This document shows positions 1 to 8,754 of a stretch of 36,020 nucleotides of DNA, piece by piece (positions within the stretch are counted from its first letter, which is position 1; each line of letters begins with the position of its first letter). Source of the stretch: an uncultured Thalassovita sp. (lineage in GTDB: Bacteria > Bacteroidota > Bacteroidia > Cytophagales > Flammeovirgaceae). Under the pieces are notes generated by a model. That model saw only the letters and a list, made by a program, of their open reading frames with translations. It made no database searches and was not told where the DNA came from. Where the stretch lies: the NCBI GenBank assembly GCA_937129345.1, contig CAKZMZ010000449.1:1-36020 (forward strand), given 5' to 3'. Position numbers and translations under genes: made by a program.

Positions 1-1
1 G

Positions 2-301
2 ATTAAAGCTGCCGTAAAAATGGAAGATGAGGAAGAGAAAAAAGCAGCCACTATATACATAGGCAAACTAATGAAGTCTTTCTATGCTTCTTGGAACAAA
101 GAAAACATAAGCGATGATGTGATAGTGAAACATCTCTATGAGATGTCGGAACGTCAAATAGATTTGCGTGATCAACTCGGGCAAGCAGAAACACTTTTTA
201 ATATTAGCAATTTTAAAGAAAAAGGCCCCGAAAGGCACGACAACAGCAGCAATGACAAAAGATCTAGGGGCTCAAATAAGAGAAGAAGAAGGAGAAGATA
301 G
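2..301 (+). CDS. DUF4290-like protein, C-terminal part (5' truncated by window edge)
   Basis: The reading frame is open to the left edge, so the ATG at 20 is probably internal and the gene starts outside the window. About 99 residues are visible. The segment with EDEEEKK, then IGKLMKSFYASWN and a VKHLYEMS helix, resembles the C-terminus of the DUF4290 family, small Bacteroidota proteins of unknown function (recognised from memory, not searched). The protein ends in a low-complexity basic tail with six consecutive arginines, which suggests contact with nucleic acid or another acidic partner, but that is inference. A strong terminator follows 22 bases after the stop, so this is the last gene of its transcript. 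Confidence 0.6.
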   Translation: MKAAVKMEDEEEKKAATIYIGKLMKSFYASWNKENISDDVIVKHLYEMSERQIDLRDQLGQAETLFNISNFKEKGPERHDNSSNDKRSRGSNKRRRRRR

Positions 302-322
302 CACTTTTTATTTTCTACCTAT

Positions 323-357
323 AAAAAAGCAACTGTTCAAAATTCAGTTGCTTTTTT
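323..357 (+). terminator. Intrinsic terminator after the DUF4290-like gene
   Basis: A perfect 13-bp inverted repeat (323-335 with 345-357) encloses a 9-base loop. The stem is AAAAAAGCAACTG and its complement, so the descending arm ends in a run of T. It is symmetric and could work on both strands, but only the + strand has a gene ending just before it. Confidence 0.85.
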
Positions 358-411
358 GTTTGCTTATATTTATGGAAAGTTTATTTCATTAAACTTTTTA
401 ATTTTTGAATG

Positions 412-419
412 TAAATTTG
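412..419 (+). promoter_or_regulatory. Candidate -7 box for the nucleoside hydrolase
   Basis: TAAATTTG matches the Bacteroidota -7 consensus TAnnTTTG. Transcription would start about 38 bases before the ATG at 464. No good -33 TTG was seen at the usual spacing, so support is the -7 element and its position only. Confidence 0.45.
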
Positions 420-463
420 TTCAACTGTGCTGCTCAGCATAACAGACAAAAACTTTATATAAA

Positions 464-1396
464 ATGAATAGGAGGAATTTTTCTAAAAAAGTACTGGCTT
501 TCTCATCACTTGCCCCTTACTTTTTTACAGGTATTGGCAACCTAGCATTTGCTCAAAATGGCAAAAAGCCCGTAATTATTGATGCGGATACCGCCAACGA
601 AATTGACGATTTATACGCCATCGTTCGAATGATTATGGCAGAAGAGTTTAATGTGCTCGGCCTATGTTCTGCTCAGTGGTTCCATCAATTATCCCCTATA
701 AACTCTGTACAAGAAAGTCAACGGCTTAATGATGATTTATTAAGGTTGATGGGTAGGCAAGATATTCCCGCACCTTTAGGCTCTGAAATGAAAATGGGCA
801 AACCTTGGGGCGGTTACGAGCCTGCCGATTCTGTAGCTGCAAGGTTTATCATTAATGAAGCTAAAAAAGAACGCGGCGAAAAATTAACCATTATCGCTCT
901 AGGAGCTGTTACCAATGTGGCATCGGCCATTGCTTTGGCGCCAGAAATCGTTTCTAATATTCAGGTTTTCTCATTGGGCGGAAGATATGAAGATGATAAA
1001 AAGCTTTGGGATAAGAATGAGTTCAATGTGCGTAGAGACCTAAACGCATTTAATTACCTACTAGATACTGAAGGGCTAGAGTTTAACGTAATGCCAGTAA
1101 ACATACTCTTCGATTTTAAATTTACACAAACCGAAATTACCGATAGACTTTAAGGTAAAGGTGGTGTTTGGGATTATTTAGTGGCCCGTTGGAAAAGCAA
1201 CGCCGCAGGCGACGGAGTAAGGATATTTTGGGATTTGGCCTTAGGAGTAGCTGTGCTAAAACCCAACCTAGCTACGCTTGTAAAAAGAAATACACCACCT
1301 CAGAATAAACAAAGGCAGGTAGGCGTATACACCGCTATAGATACACAAGCCATGATCAAAGATTGGTGGGACTTTTTCGAGGAAAAAGCCAAATAA
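464..1396 (+). pseudogene. Nucleoside hydrolase, Tat-exported, interrupted by an in-frame TAA
   Basis: The frame reads 229 residues to a TAA at 1151-1153 and then continues in the same frame without another stop to 1396 (about 310 codons in all, the usual size of the inosine-uridine nucleoside hydrolase family). The N-terminus has a twin-arginine signal (RRNFSKK followed by a hydrophobic stretch, then AFAQN). The metal and ribose-binding motif near residue 38 reads DADTANEIDD, and ALGAVTNVASAI lies further on. Residues after the stop (GKGGVWDYLVARW and onward) look like a normal continuation of the family. The family cleaves the N-glycosidic bond of nucleosides; export suggests scavenging in the periplasm. 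A one-base change from AAA, CAA or GAA would explain the stop. Alternatives are a sequencing error or readthrough. The shorter product would lack the C-terminal quarter. Confidence 0.75.
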
Positions 1397-1403
1397 CCTT
1401 TCA

Positions 1404-4400
1404 TTACTCCTTTAGCACTTTTTTAGTATAGGTTTTGTCTCGCAAAGATATTTTTAGTAAGTACATTCCACTTGGAATTTTGCTTAAATCTATCCTATAA
1501 AAATGGGGTTGCTTTTGAACGTTTATAGAAAGCATCTTCCCCTTGAGGGTATGCAGTTCTATATCCGACGATTCAATCTGCGGAAATCTTGCTATGTTTA
1601 AATAGCTTTGAGCTGGCGAGGGAAAGATTACGACTTCATTAAGCACTCTACCATTTGGCAGTAAAACGTTGTTTACAGAAGTAATGGTATTTTGCCAGAC
1701 ATACAGTTCTTTTTCTTCGATATATGTGCAGCCCAAAGTATCTTTTACTAAGAGCTGCACTATTTGGGTTCCTACAGAGTCTAAGGTGATTTCGAAGTCT
1801 TGTCCATTACCCGACTGTCCTTTACTAGTTGTCCAAGTCCATTCAAGGCCATAAGCTGCTTTTGCTAGCAAGCTACCTGCCGCTATATTTACAGAATCGG
1901 GCATACTTATCAACTCTGTATCAGGAGAAGGATAGATGTCTATAAAAATCTGCTTTTTATCGCTCTCTAGGTCATCTGAGGTATTGCTTACCTCTAAAGA
2001 AACAGGATTTATAATGTTCTCTATTGTGTACTCCAACTGCTCAGCAATAAGCTCATCTCCCATATAAAACCTAAAACTGTTACCATTTTCAGGCGCAATG
2101 TTTAAGTCATTTCCAAAGCATACAAAAAAAGTATCTTTTACTGCAGGCAAGGGCGATTGTTTCAGAGCTACAATTTCATTAGATGAAAAATTAACACAAG
2201 GTACTTCACTGCTTACTCCTAAAGTAATGTTGTAAATATCTTTTTCAGCATAGGTGTGGTAAATAGTATCCATGTTTTCGTACTGTACGCCATCTCCCAT
2301 GTTCCAATGTAGAGAGAGGCCTTCTGTATTATTGGCCACTACTTTAAAAGTCTCACCGACTACTACATCATTTGGCACCTCCCAACTTACATTTTGGGTA
2401 GTATTTGAAAAATAAAGCGTTACAGCAACTTTTTCACTCTCAAATACGCTGTTGTGGTTGCTCACCCACACTATAGCTGAATCGCTAGTAGCTGGTACTT
2501 TTAGGGTGTTACCTTGAGCAAATGGTTGTGTGGCAGATTTTTGTGTGTAATACTTGTAATGCTCGCCGTCTTCCCAAACCAATAATGCACTATCGGCAGC
2601 ACAAAGTGTGGTATCCTGCACAAGCGGTGACTTGCTGTAGTATGGTGTATAATCTAGTTCTATAGCGGCCATGGCCATTTGTTCTCGTAATTCTAACAAA
2701 GAATGGCCTGCTACCAAAATGTATGGGACCTCCAATGTATCGTTTGGCGCCACGTTAAGAAAAGCTTGGCTATTTACCTGTAATACATCTGCATCGCCTG
2801 TAAAATTTTCTTGCAGTTCCCCTGTAAGCATTTGGTATTTTCCTGCATCAGAAAAAGTATCATTTGGGTTTAGTTGAGTATAGCCATGTCTATCTATGGT
2901 TGTTGTCTTGGCACTTTGGCTAAAAAGTTTTATCCCGAAATACAAGTCTTGGTGGTGCACATATCCAAAATCGTAAAGACTATCCCAAGCAGCCGTGTTG
3001 ATGTTTTTCTCATCCAATAAAAAATTGGTATACAGGCCTATAGCAGCATCCTTAATGGTGTCTGTACCCACATTGGCAATCTTATAGTTCAATTCTAAAT
3101 AGGGCCTGTGCTGATGTAAAGTGATAATTTGTTGTAGGTGCGTATCGGGATGCTTAAATACATCATAAAACGATTCTGTAATTTCTATCGAGCTATCGCC
3201 AATTACTGTTTGGATAGGTGTAAGTTGGGTAAAATCTGTACTTTTAGAAGTATCGACCACGCAAATGGCATCAGACACTTTTGTAGAATCTGTACCATAG
3301 ATCGCACCTGCATCAAATATGAGTTGCCTGTTTTTCCATTGTAGACCTAAGCCGTAGAGAGTGCCCTCATTTCCTATGTAGCCAAGTCGCCCGCTGCCCT
3401 CTAAACTCAACTTCCAATTTCCTTTCGTAATGTCAAAAAAGGCATCTGAATAAAGGAAAAAATATTGATAATCTTCATAATCACCATCTATGTAACTGAG
3501 CTTGAAATACATCTGATGGTTTTCTGGCAATGCTTCGCTTAAGCTTACCTTAAAGGGCGAAATAATGTTGTTGATAGAGTCTAGCTCATTTAAAGCGCCC
3601 AACTCAAAAACACTGTCGAGCATTTGCACATGTGGTGATAGAGATGTGATACTTACTTTGGCCGTATCGCTTAAAGCACTTAAAAAATTTGTAAACGACA
3701 TTGTAAGATTAGCCGTATCACCGCGAACCATAAGCCCTTTTCCCGAGCCTACCAAATTAAAATCGCTTGCTCTTACAGCTCTAAGACTACTGCCTTTTTG
3801 TAAAGCTTTTAATGTGTTTAGTCTGCCCTTTCCTAATTTATCTTTAAAGTTGATGTTGCCAGCCAGATGGTATACATCGTCGGCAGATACACGCAGAACC
3901 TCTGCAATTTGCTTGGCTGTGTAGTTTGGATAAGCCGCCCTTAGCAAGCCCGCAATTCCTGCAACAAAAGGCGCTGCATAAGAAGAACCTGTTACAGCTT
4001 TATATTCTTCTCCATTGCTTAGGTATGTGGTAGGCACTTGGTGACCTGGCGCTAACAAGTCTACAAAATAGCTATAACTTCCGGTCCAAAACCTTTCATC
4101 ATTTTGCATAGAGTGAGCCACAGAAAGTACATTTTCATAAGAAGCAGGATAAAAATCCCAATGCCCATTGGTATTGCCTGCTGCTGCGATTATCAACACA
4201 TCGTGCACTTCGGTTATGTAGTTGATGATGTCTTGCTCGTACTGAGAAACACCTCCCCCTTGCCTACCCAAAGATATGTTGATAACTTTACACCCATTTT
4301 CGGCTGCGTACAACATCGCTTCAAATACATTGAATATCAACCCTGATGAAGTAATGATACTTATAGGCATAAAGCGTGTGTCGTGGCCTGTTCCGAAAGT

Positions 4401-5129
4401 TCCGAATGCATCGTTGACTTTGGCAGCTGCCACTCCCGAAACTTCGGTACCATGGCTAAAAATATCATTTACATTGGTACTCATTTCAGCCATATTATAA
4501 CCTAATGAGTCATCTACATAGCCATTGTTATCGTCATCTACACCTGCTTGGCCGTATCTTTCTGCGTTATTGTAATATAATTGCGGTGCCAAGCTAGGAT
4601 GATCGATTTTTACTCCGGTATCTACAATGCCGATCACTACTGATGTATCTCCTTTTGAAATATCCCACGCTTCATAAGTTTGGGTATTTACATGGCCCCA
4701 ATGTGCACCTTGGTGTGTGTCATTAGGCGTATAGAGCAATTGGTAAGCATGTAAGGGTTCTGCATATTCTACCCACTCCTCAGCGCTTAATTGTTTAATG
4801 CGTTTGGCTTTTTCTACCTCGGGTACCATAACTTTATAAATAGCGCCTAGGTCATTGGCAATCTTGGCTTTTTCGCGCAAACGCCTGTTCGAGGCTGTAT
4901 TGAGGTTTTTTGTATTCCTTACTTTTCTTAGATTGGTGAGGCCCAAACTCCGCAATTTTTCTTCATTTGCATCTAAACCTTGTGTTGCATATCTAGCATT
5001 GGCAGCCTTTTCTTTAACCTTTACTACAATGGTAGACAAACCTGCTTGCTGGGCATGTGTTTCGCCCCAAAAAGAAAAGATGATCAGGTAAAAAAATAAG
5101 GAATGAAAAGTAGAATACGTATTTGCCAT
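1404..5129 (-). CDS. Secreted subtilisin-like serine protease with PKD-like region and T9SS C-terminal sorting domain
   Basis: This 1241-residue protein begins with a signal peptide (about residues 1-26, ending THAQ). A propeptide-like region precedes an S8 peptidase domain of about residues 145-420. The catalytic triad is visible: Asp170 in IVDTG, His226 in SHGTEVSG and Ser383 in TGSSYAAP, with the oxyanion Asn319 in AAAGN. The serine motif has Ser in place of the usual Thr (GSS for GTS). A long beta-rich region follows, including a PKD-like repeat with WNMGDG and YHTYAEKDIYNITL. The last 80 residues (VFPSPAQSYLNI ... GMYLLKI ... KKVLKE) form a type A T9SS sorting domain, so the protein is expected to cross the outer membrane through PorSS and be attached or released at the surface. 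It probably degrades external protein. It ends 7 bases from the convergent nucleoside hydrolase. The ATG at 5129 fits the signal peptide. Confidence 0.93.
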   Translation of the reverse strand: MANTYSTFHSLFFYLIIFSFWGETHAQQAGLSTIVVKVKEKAANARYATQGLDANEEKLRSLGLTNLRKVRNTKNLNTASNRRLREKAKIANDLGAIYKVMVPEVEKAKRIKQLSAEEWVEYAEPLHAYQLLYTPNDTHQGAHWGHVNTQTYEAWDISKGDTSVVIGIVDTGVKIDHPSLAPQLYYNNAERYGQAGVDDDNNGYVDDSLGYNMAEMSTNVNDIFSHGTEVSGVAAAKVNDAFGTFGTGHDTRFMPISIITSSGLIFNVFEAMLYAAENGCKVINISLGRQGGGVSQYEQDIINYITEVHDVLIIAAAGNTNGHWDFYPASYENVLSVAHSMQNDERFWTGSYSYFVDLLAPGHQVPTTYLSNGEEYKAVTGSSYAAPFVAGIAGLLRAAYPNYTAKQIAEVLRVSADDVYHLAGNINFKDKLGKGRLNTLKALQKGSSLRAVRASDFNLVGSGKGLMVRGDTANLTMSFTNFLSALSDTAKVSITSLSPHVQMLDSVFELGALNELDSINNIISPFKVSLSEALPENHQMYFKLSYIDGDYEDYQYFFLYSDAFFDITKGNWKLSLEGSGRLGYIGNEGTLYGLGLQWKNRQLIFDAGAIYGTDSTKVSDAICVVDTSKSTDFTQLTPIQTVIGDSSIEITESFYDVFKHPDTHLQQIITLHQHRPYLELNYKIANVGTDTIKDAAIGLYTNFLLDEKNINTAAWDSLYDFGYVHHQDLYFGIKLFSQSAKTTTIDRHGYTQLNPNDTFSDAGKYQMLTGELQENFTGDADVLQVNSQAFLNVAPNDTLEVPYILVAGHSLLELREQMAMAAIELDYTPYYSKSPLVQDTTLCAADSALLVWEDGEHYKYYTQKSATQPFAQGNTLKVPATSDSAIVWVSNHNSVFESEKVAVTLYFSNTTQNVSWEVPNDVVVGETFKVVANNTEGLSLHWNMGDGVQYENMDTIYHTYAEKDIYNITLGVSSEVPCVNFSSNEIVALKQSPLPAVKDTFFVCFGNDLNIAPENGNSFRFYMGDELIAEQLEYTIENIINPVSLEVSNTSDDLESDKKQIFIDIYPSPDTELISMPDSVNIAAGSLLAKAAYGLEWTWTTSKGQSGNGQDFEITLDSVGTQIVQLLVKDTLGCTYIEEKELYVWQNTITSVNNVLLPNGRVLNEVVIFPSPAQSYLNIARFPQIESSDIELHTLKGKMLSINVQKQPHFYRIDLSKIPSGMYLLKISLRDKTYTKKVLKE

Positions 5130-5182
5130 AGCGCGCCCATTCTTCTGTTAATGATTATTAAGAACGGTGCACTTTAAAGGCT

Positions 5183-5203
5183 AATCTGCATAAAAAGCAG
5201 ATT
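5183..5203 (-). terminator. Hairpin downstream of the YjbQ gene, weak terminator candidate
   Basis: A 7-bp perfect stem (AATCTGC with GCAGATT) has a 7-base loop and lies 19 bases past the YjbQ stop codon. There is no U-tract after it on the minus strand, so termination is only suggested. Confidence 0.3.
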
Positions 5204-5222
5204 TATATCTTCATGTAATTTT

Positions 5223-5642
5223 TTAGCCCATTAAGGTAATTACCAAGTTTCTACCCGATGCATGATTGCGATGTTCGCAGAGGTAGATACCTTGCCAAGT
5301 CCCTAAATTAAGTCTGCCATCAGTAATGGGAACCATTACGTTATTGCCCAAGATAGAAGCCTTGATGTGTGCCGGCATGTCGTCTGAGCCTTCATAGTCA
5401 TGTTTGTAGTAGGGCATATTTTCTGGCACCATTTTATTAAAGTGGCTCTCAAAATCTTGCCTTACTGTTGGATCTGCATTTTCGTTAATGCTCAAACTTG
5501 CCGAAGTATGTTGTATAAATATATGTGCCAAGCCCGCTTTATAGTCGCTTAGCTCGAGTACATTTTTCTCTATGAGATGTGTTATTAAATGAAAGCCACG
5601 CCTAAAAGACGGTAGCCTAAAAGTGGTCTGAAAAGTTTGCAT
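5223..5642 (-). CDS. yjbQ: YjbQ/UPF0047 family protein
   Basis: The 139-residue length and whole-protein pattern match the YjbQ (UPF0047) family: IFIQHTSASLSINENADP in the first half, then HDYEGSDDMPAHIKASILG, and GTWQGIYLCEHRNH near the end. The conserved His and Asp residues of these blocks are present. Members have been named secondary thiamine-phosphate synthase because some can complement a thiE mutant, but the real cellular role is not settled. It is cytosolic with no signal peptide. It stands between two exported hydrolases with about 80-95 bases on each side, so it may be its own transcription unit. Confidence 0.9.
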   Translation of the reverse strand: MQTFQTTFRLPSFRRGFHLITHLIEKNVLELSDYKAGLAHIFIQHTSASLSINENADPTVRQDFESHFNKMVPENMPYYKHDYEGSDDMPAHIKASILGNNVMVPITDGRLNLGTWQGIYLCEHRNHASGRNLVITLMG

Positions 5643-5723
5643 ATCTATTCAAAAAATTTAACCTATGAACTAAGTCTTGGACTACGAGTCGTATACTGAA
5701 GCTCACGGGCTTGATTGTCATAT

Positions 5724-7328
5724 TTACTTTATACCAGGCTGCTTTAAGACAAAGCCTTCTTTTTCTTTGGCTTCATCTACAATCTTTTTAACATCTTGCA
5801 AAAGCTTTTTTGCATCGTAAATTATGCCATCTTTAATGGTATATTTTACGCCTCCTACGCGAGTTACTTCGTTGTCTTCATTTAATTTAATCGCTCCTGT
5901 ACCGTATAATACTTTTAGGTTTGCTAGTGGATTTTCTTCTACCAGAACCATATCTGCCAGTTTACCAATCTCTATAGAACCTATCTCTTTGTCTCTACCT
6001 AAAGCTTCTGCTCCTTTTAAGGTTGCTGCCCGAATTACTTCTAAAGGATGGAAACCCGCTTCTCTCAACAATTCCAGTTCTCTGATATAGGCAAAACCAT
6101 ACAATTGATAAATGAAGCCTGAATCTGATCCGGTGGTTACTCTGCCACCTCTGTTCTTATATTCATTCACAAATTCCATCCATAATTGATAGTTTTTCTT
6201 CCAGGCTACCTCGTCTTCTGTAGACCAAAAATGCCAGTAAGAACCATGTGACACCCTGCTTGGCTGGTAAAATCTCCAAAGCGAAGGCAAGGTGTAATCT
6301 TCGTGCCACTCGGCCCGCCTTGCCCTCATCAAATCTCTACTTGCCTCGTAAATGTTGAATGTTGGATCTAAGGTAAAATCTAGTTCGAGTAATTCGTTCA
6401 TCACAGCATTCCATTTTTCTGAGTGGGGTTCTGCTGCCTGGGCCCAAAGCCTACCGGCTTGCTCAAATCGGTCTTGCTCGTTTTGGTAATTATAATCTGC
6501 TGGATAATCTTGAATGGTTCTATCATCGAAAAGTGCTTCTGGCAAGCCATACCAATGTTCCATAGAGGTAAGGCCCATTCTAGCAGTATTAAGCACATTG
6601 AGCCAAGCCACATCTAACTGTGCATGATGACAGGCCGAACGCAAACCAAGCTTGCCCGCTTCATCTAGGGCCGCTTCCATTATGTCTGGCCTAGCGCCAA
6701 AAAACTTAATACCATCGGCACCTTGCTTAGAGACTTTTTGTACCCATGCGCGTGCTTCTTCTGGCAAGGCTATTTTCTTTTCGTTACCTAAACCAAAAGC
6801 TGGGTACGCTTCTATTCGTGGTGCTGTAATGGTATTTTTATCGCTTTTTTCTTTGTGCTCCAGCACCCAATCTAAGCCATTACCTGTAGAAGGATCCCTA
6901 ATGGTAGTGATGCCATGCGCCATCCATAGCTTAAAAACATATTCTGCGGGCGTACCTTGCGACTTACCTCCAATGTGCCCGTGCATATCTACAAACCCAG
7001 GTAAAAGATACATCCCTTCTGCATCAATAACTTTTGCATTATCTTCTGCTTTTGGCCTTCTTTTTTCGCTGATGTTAACCCCAGGATAGCCAACTACTTT
7101 TATATCGGTGATGATGTTGTTCTCAACCACTACATCAACTGGGCCCAAAGGTGGGGAACCCGCCCCATTGATCAGCGTAGCACCTCTTATGATCAATTGT
7201 TTATAAGGGCCTTCGCCTTGAGTTCTATCAGGGGCTTTTTGTATGGCTCTATCTTGTGTGTGGACTTTTTGTATGAAAAAGATTAAAAATACAAATACTA
7301 CCAGAGGCTGGTAAAAAGAAATCTTCAT
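5724..7328 (-). CDS. Exported amidohydrolase-superfamily enzyme (imidazolonepropionase-like)
   Basis: The protein has 534 residues. A signal peptide of about 25 residues (FVFLIFFIQKVHTQ) is followed by a composite beta-sandwich start (LIIRGATLINGAG) and a TIM-barrel metal-dependent hydrolase. Metal ligands are visible: His116 and His118 in DMHGHIGG, Lys208 in GADGIKFFGA (candidate carboxylated lysine), His234/His235, His258 and Asp402 in TTGSDSG. The end carries IGKLADMVLVEENPL, typical of the superfamily. Related periplasmic enzymes hydrolyse cyclic amides or dipeptide-like bonds; the exact substrate cannot be read from sequence. An ATG at 7328 gives the signal peptide. No clear promoter was found in the long region upstream. 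Confidence 0.88.
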   Translation of the reverse strand: MKISFYQPLVVFVFLIFFIQKVHTQDRAIQKAPDRTQGEGPYKQLIIRGATLINGAGSPPLGPVDVVVENNIITDIKVVGYPGVNISEKRRPKAEDNAKVIDAEGMYLLPGFVDMHGHIGGKSQGTPAEYVFKLWMAHGITTIRDPSTGNGLDWVLEHKEKSDKNTITAPRIEAYPAFGLGNEKKIALPEEARAWVQKVSKQGADGIKFFGARPDIMEAALDEAGKLGLRSACHHAQLDVAWLNVLNTARMGLTSMEHWYGLPEALFDDRTIQDYPADYNYQNEQDRFEQAGRLWAQAAEPHSEKWNAVMNELLELDFTLDPTFNIYEASRDLMRARRAEWHEDYTLPSLWRFYQPSRVSHGSYWHFWSTEDEVAWKKNYQLWMEFVNEYKNRGGRVTTGSDSGFIYQLYGFAYIRELELLREAGFHPLEVIRAATLKGAEALGRDKEIGSIEIGKLADMVLVEENPLANLKVLYGTGAIKLNEDNEVTRVGGVKYTIKDGIIYDAKKLLQDVKKIVDEAKEKEGFVLKQPGIK

Positions 7329-7722
7329 GAGACAGTTTTAAAAAATGATTATTCTCTAAACCATTAATATTACAAAATACGCCTTGTAATAAAAATTTCT
7401 GTTTATTGAAATAAAGGATATATACGCTAAAATTCATCCTTTTTTCAACAGTATCCTATTAAAATATATGAGTGGGATTTTAAAAGGTTAAGGAATGAAA
7501 ATTACGCTCGAATCAAAAAAAATAGATGATTGCCAACTTTTATGAGCCAATTGTATAGCAGGCAATCGAGCATCAACAAAATTTATTATTAAAATAATTT
7601 GAACTGATTAGACCTTACTATTTGTTAATAAACCGAATTCGCATTTCAAGAGAAATAGCGATGAAATAATAGTAAATTAGCTGTAGATGTTAGTCATGTC
7701 TGGTTTTACCGGGCATGACTTT
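7329..7722. other. 394-base intergenic region
   Basis: It separates the amidohydrolase start from the flippase-like gene end and is AT-rich. The right end holds the hairpin at 7692-7720. A weaker 7-bp inverted repeat, GATTGCC (7528-7534) with GGCAATC (7561-7567), lies in the middle. I see no conserved open frame on either strand and no TAnnTTTG element pointing at the amidohydrolase. Confidence 0.6.
7692..7720 (-). terminator. Hairpin 2 bases beyond the flippase-like gene
   Basis: A 12-bp stem (AGTCATGTCTGG with CCGGGCATGACT, including G-T pairs) has a 5-base loop. It starts just after the minus-strand stop codon, where a terminator is expected. The T-run, however, follows it on the plus strand (7721 onward), so on the minus strand it lacks a U-tract. 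Confidence 0.45.
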
Positions 7723-8751
7723 TTACTTTTTGGCAAAATAAACCATGCCTATTAAGCCCAATCCTATTTGATAAACCGTTTGAAAACCGTGGTTGACAAT
7801 GGCCAATGAATTGCCTTGTAAGTGTGTAAAACCAAAAATTACTACGGCTTGTGCTACTATAAAATGATAAGCGCCCAAACCGCCTCCTTGTATGGGTAAA
7901 GATTTGGCAATACTACCCATTGCCATAATAACCAAACCTGCTTTTACACTGGCGTCTATGTCAAAAGCAAAAAACCATAGGTAAGTACTCAGAAAATAAT
8001 TGAACCAAATCAACAGGGTATAAATGATAAACAGCGAGGGTTTTTCTACATTTCTAATAGACGTTATACCGCGCCAAACTTCGTAAAAACGCGATTTGAT
8101 TTGTTTTTCTCTTATAAACTTTATAATTCTGCCCTTAAATAACCATAGCATTAATACAAAAAATAAGAGGATGAATACAGCAATGGAAAGCAACATCCAA
8201 ATATCATTAAACCAACCCAAACCTACCTTAAGAACAGGTTTTACCATATATTCTAAGGTAAAAACGGCTATTTCCTCATAAGCCCAAAGTACCGAGATTA
8301 TGCAAACAAATAAGAGGGATAGCACATCTATAAAACGCTCTGTAATTACAGTGCCAAATGCCGACTTAAAAGGGATGTGGTCTGCTTTTTTTAGGGCTAC
8401 ACATCTTGTGATTTCACCCATGCGTGGTATGGCATAATTTACCATATAACCGAACATTAAGGCATTAAAAGCCTTTACCAAACCTGGTCTATGCCCTAAG
8501 GTTTTTAATAAGAGCAACCATCTTAATGAGCGGATGATGTTATTGAAAACAGACACAAAAAATATGGGTATTGCCCACCAATAATTTACACTTTTTAAGC
8601 TGGCTAGTAGGTTTTCTGTACCCTGGTTTTGGATAATAAAATAAAGTAGTCCTATACCTATGGCACTAAAAAATGCGTAATAAAGCAATTGCTTGCTCTT
8701 GCCTTGTCTTTTCCACTCCTCAGGAAGCTTTATTACAGCAAGTGTATTCAT
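7723..8751 (-). CDS. Flippase-like integral membrane protein (lysylphosphatidylglycerol synthase TM-domain family, UPF0104)
   Basis: This 342-residue protein has about eight hydrophobic segments and the pattern of the LPG_synthase_TM / YbhN-like family: NNIIRSLRWLLLLK, then ALMFGYMVNYAIPRMGE, ITERFIDVLSLL, and SLPIQGGGLGAYHF near the end. Family members are thought to move lipids or lipid-linked substrates across the inner membrane; here there is no attached synthetase domain, so no amino-acid transfer is expected. The substrate is unknown. Its start lies 3 bases after the stop of the Type ISP-like gene, so the two are almost certainly co-transcribed, though no functional link is known. Confidence 0.85.
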   Translation of the reverse strand: MNTLAVIKLPEEWKRQGKSKQLLYYAFFSAIGIGLLYFIIQNQGTENLLASLKSVNYWWAIPIFFVSVFNNIIRSLRWLLLLKTLGHRPGLVKAFNALMFGYMVNYAIPRMGEITRCVALKKADHIPFKSAFGTVITERFIDVLSLLFVCIISVLWAYEEIAVFTLEYMVKPVLKVGLGWFNDIWMLLSIAVFILLFFVLMLWLFKGRIIKFIREKQIKSRFYEVWRGITSIRNVEKPSLFIIYTLLIWFNYFLSTYLWFFAFDIDASVKAGLVIMAMGSIAKSLPIQGGGLGAYHFIVAQAVVIFGFTHLQGNSLAIVNHGFQTVYQIGLGLIGMVYFAKK

Positions 8752-8754
8752 TAT

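Noticed and set aside
1181-1396. A separate 71-codon gene starting at GTG 1181
   Set aside because: It is in the same frame as the nucleoside hydrolase and continues its sequence without a gap, so it is the downstream part of that broken gene.
3565-3924. 119-codon plus-strand frame inside the subtilase
   Set aside because: Antisense shadow of the protease; no start context or family signal.
6652-7089. 145-codon plus-strand frame inside the amidohydrolase
   Set aside because: It is antisense to conserved metal-site coding sequence and shows only biased, cysteine- and serine-rich composition.
7528-7567. Inverted repeat GATTGCC/GGCAATC as a regulatory RNA or terminator
   Set aside because: Only 7 bp with a 26-base loop and no T-run; expected by chance in a region of this length.
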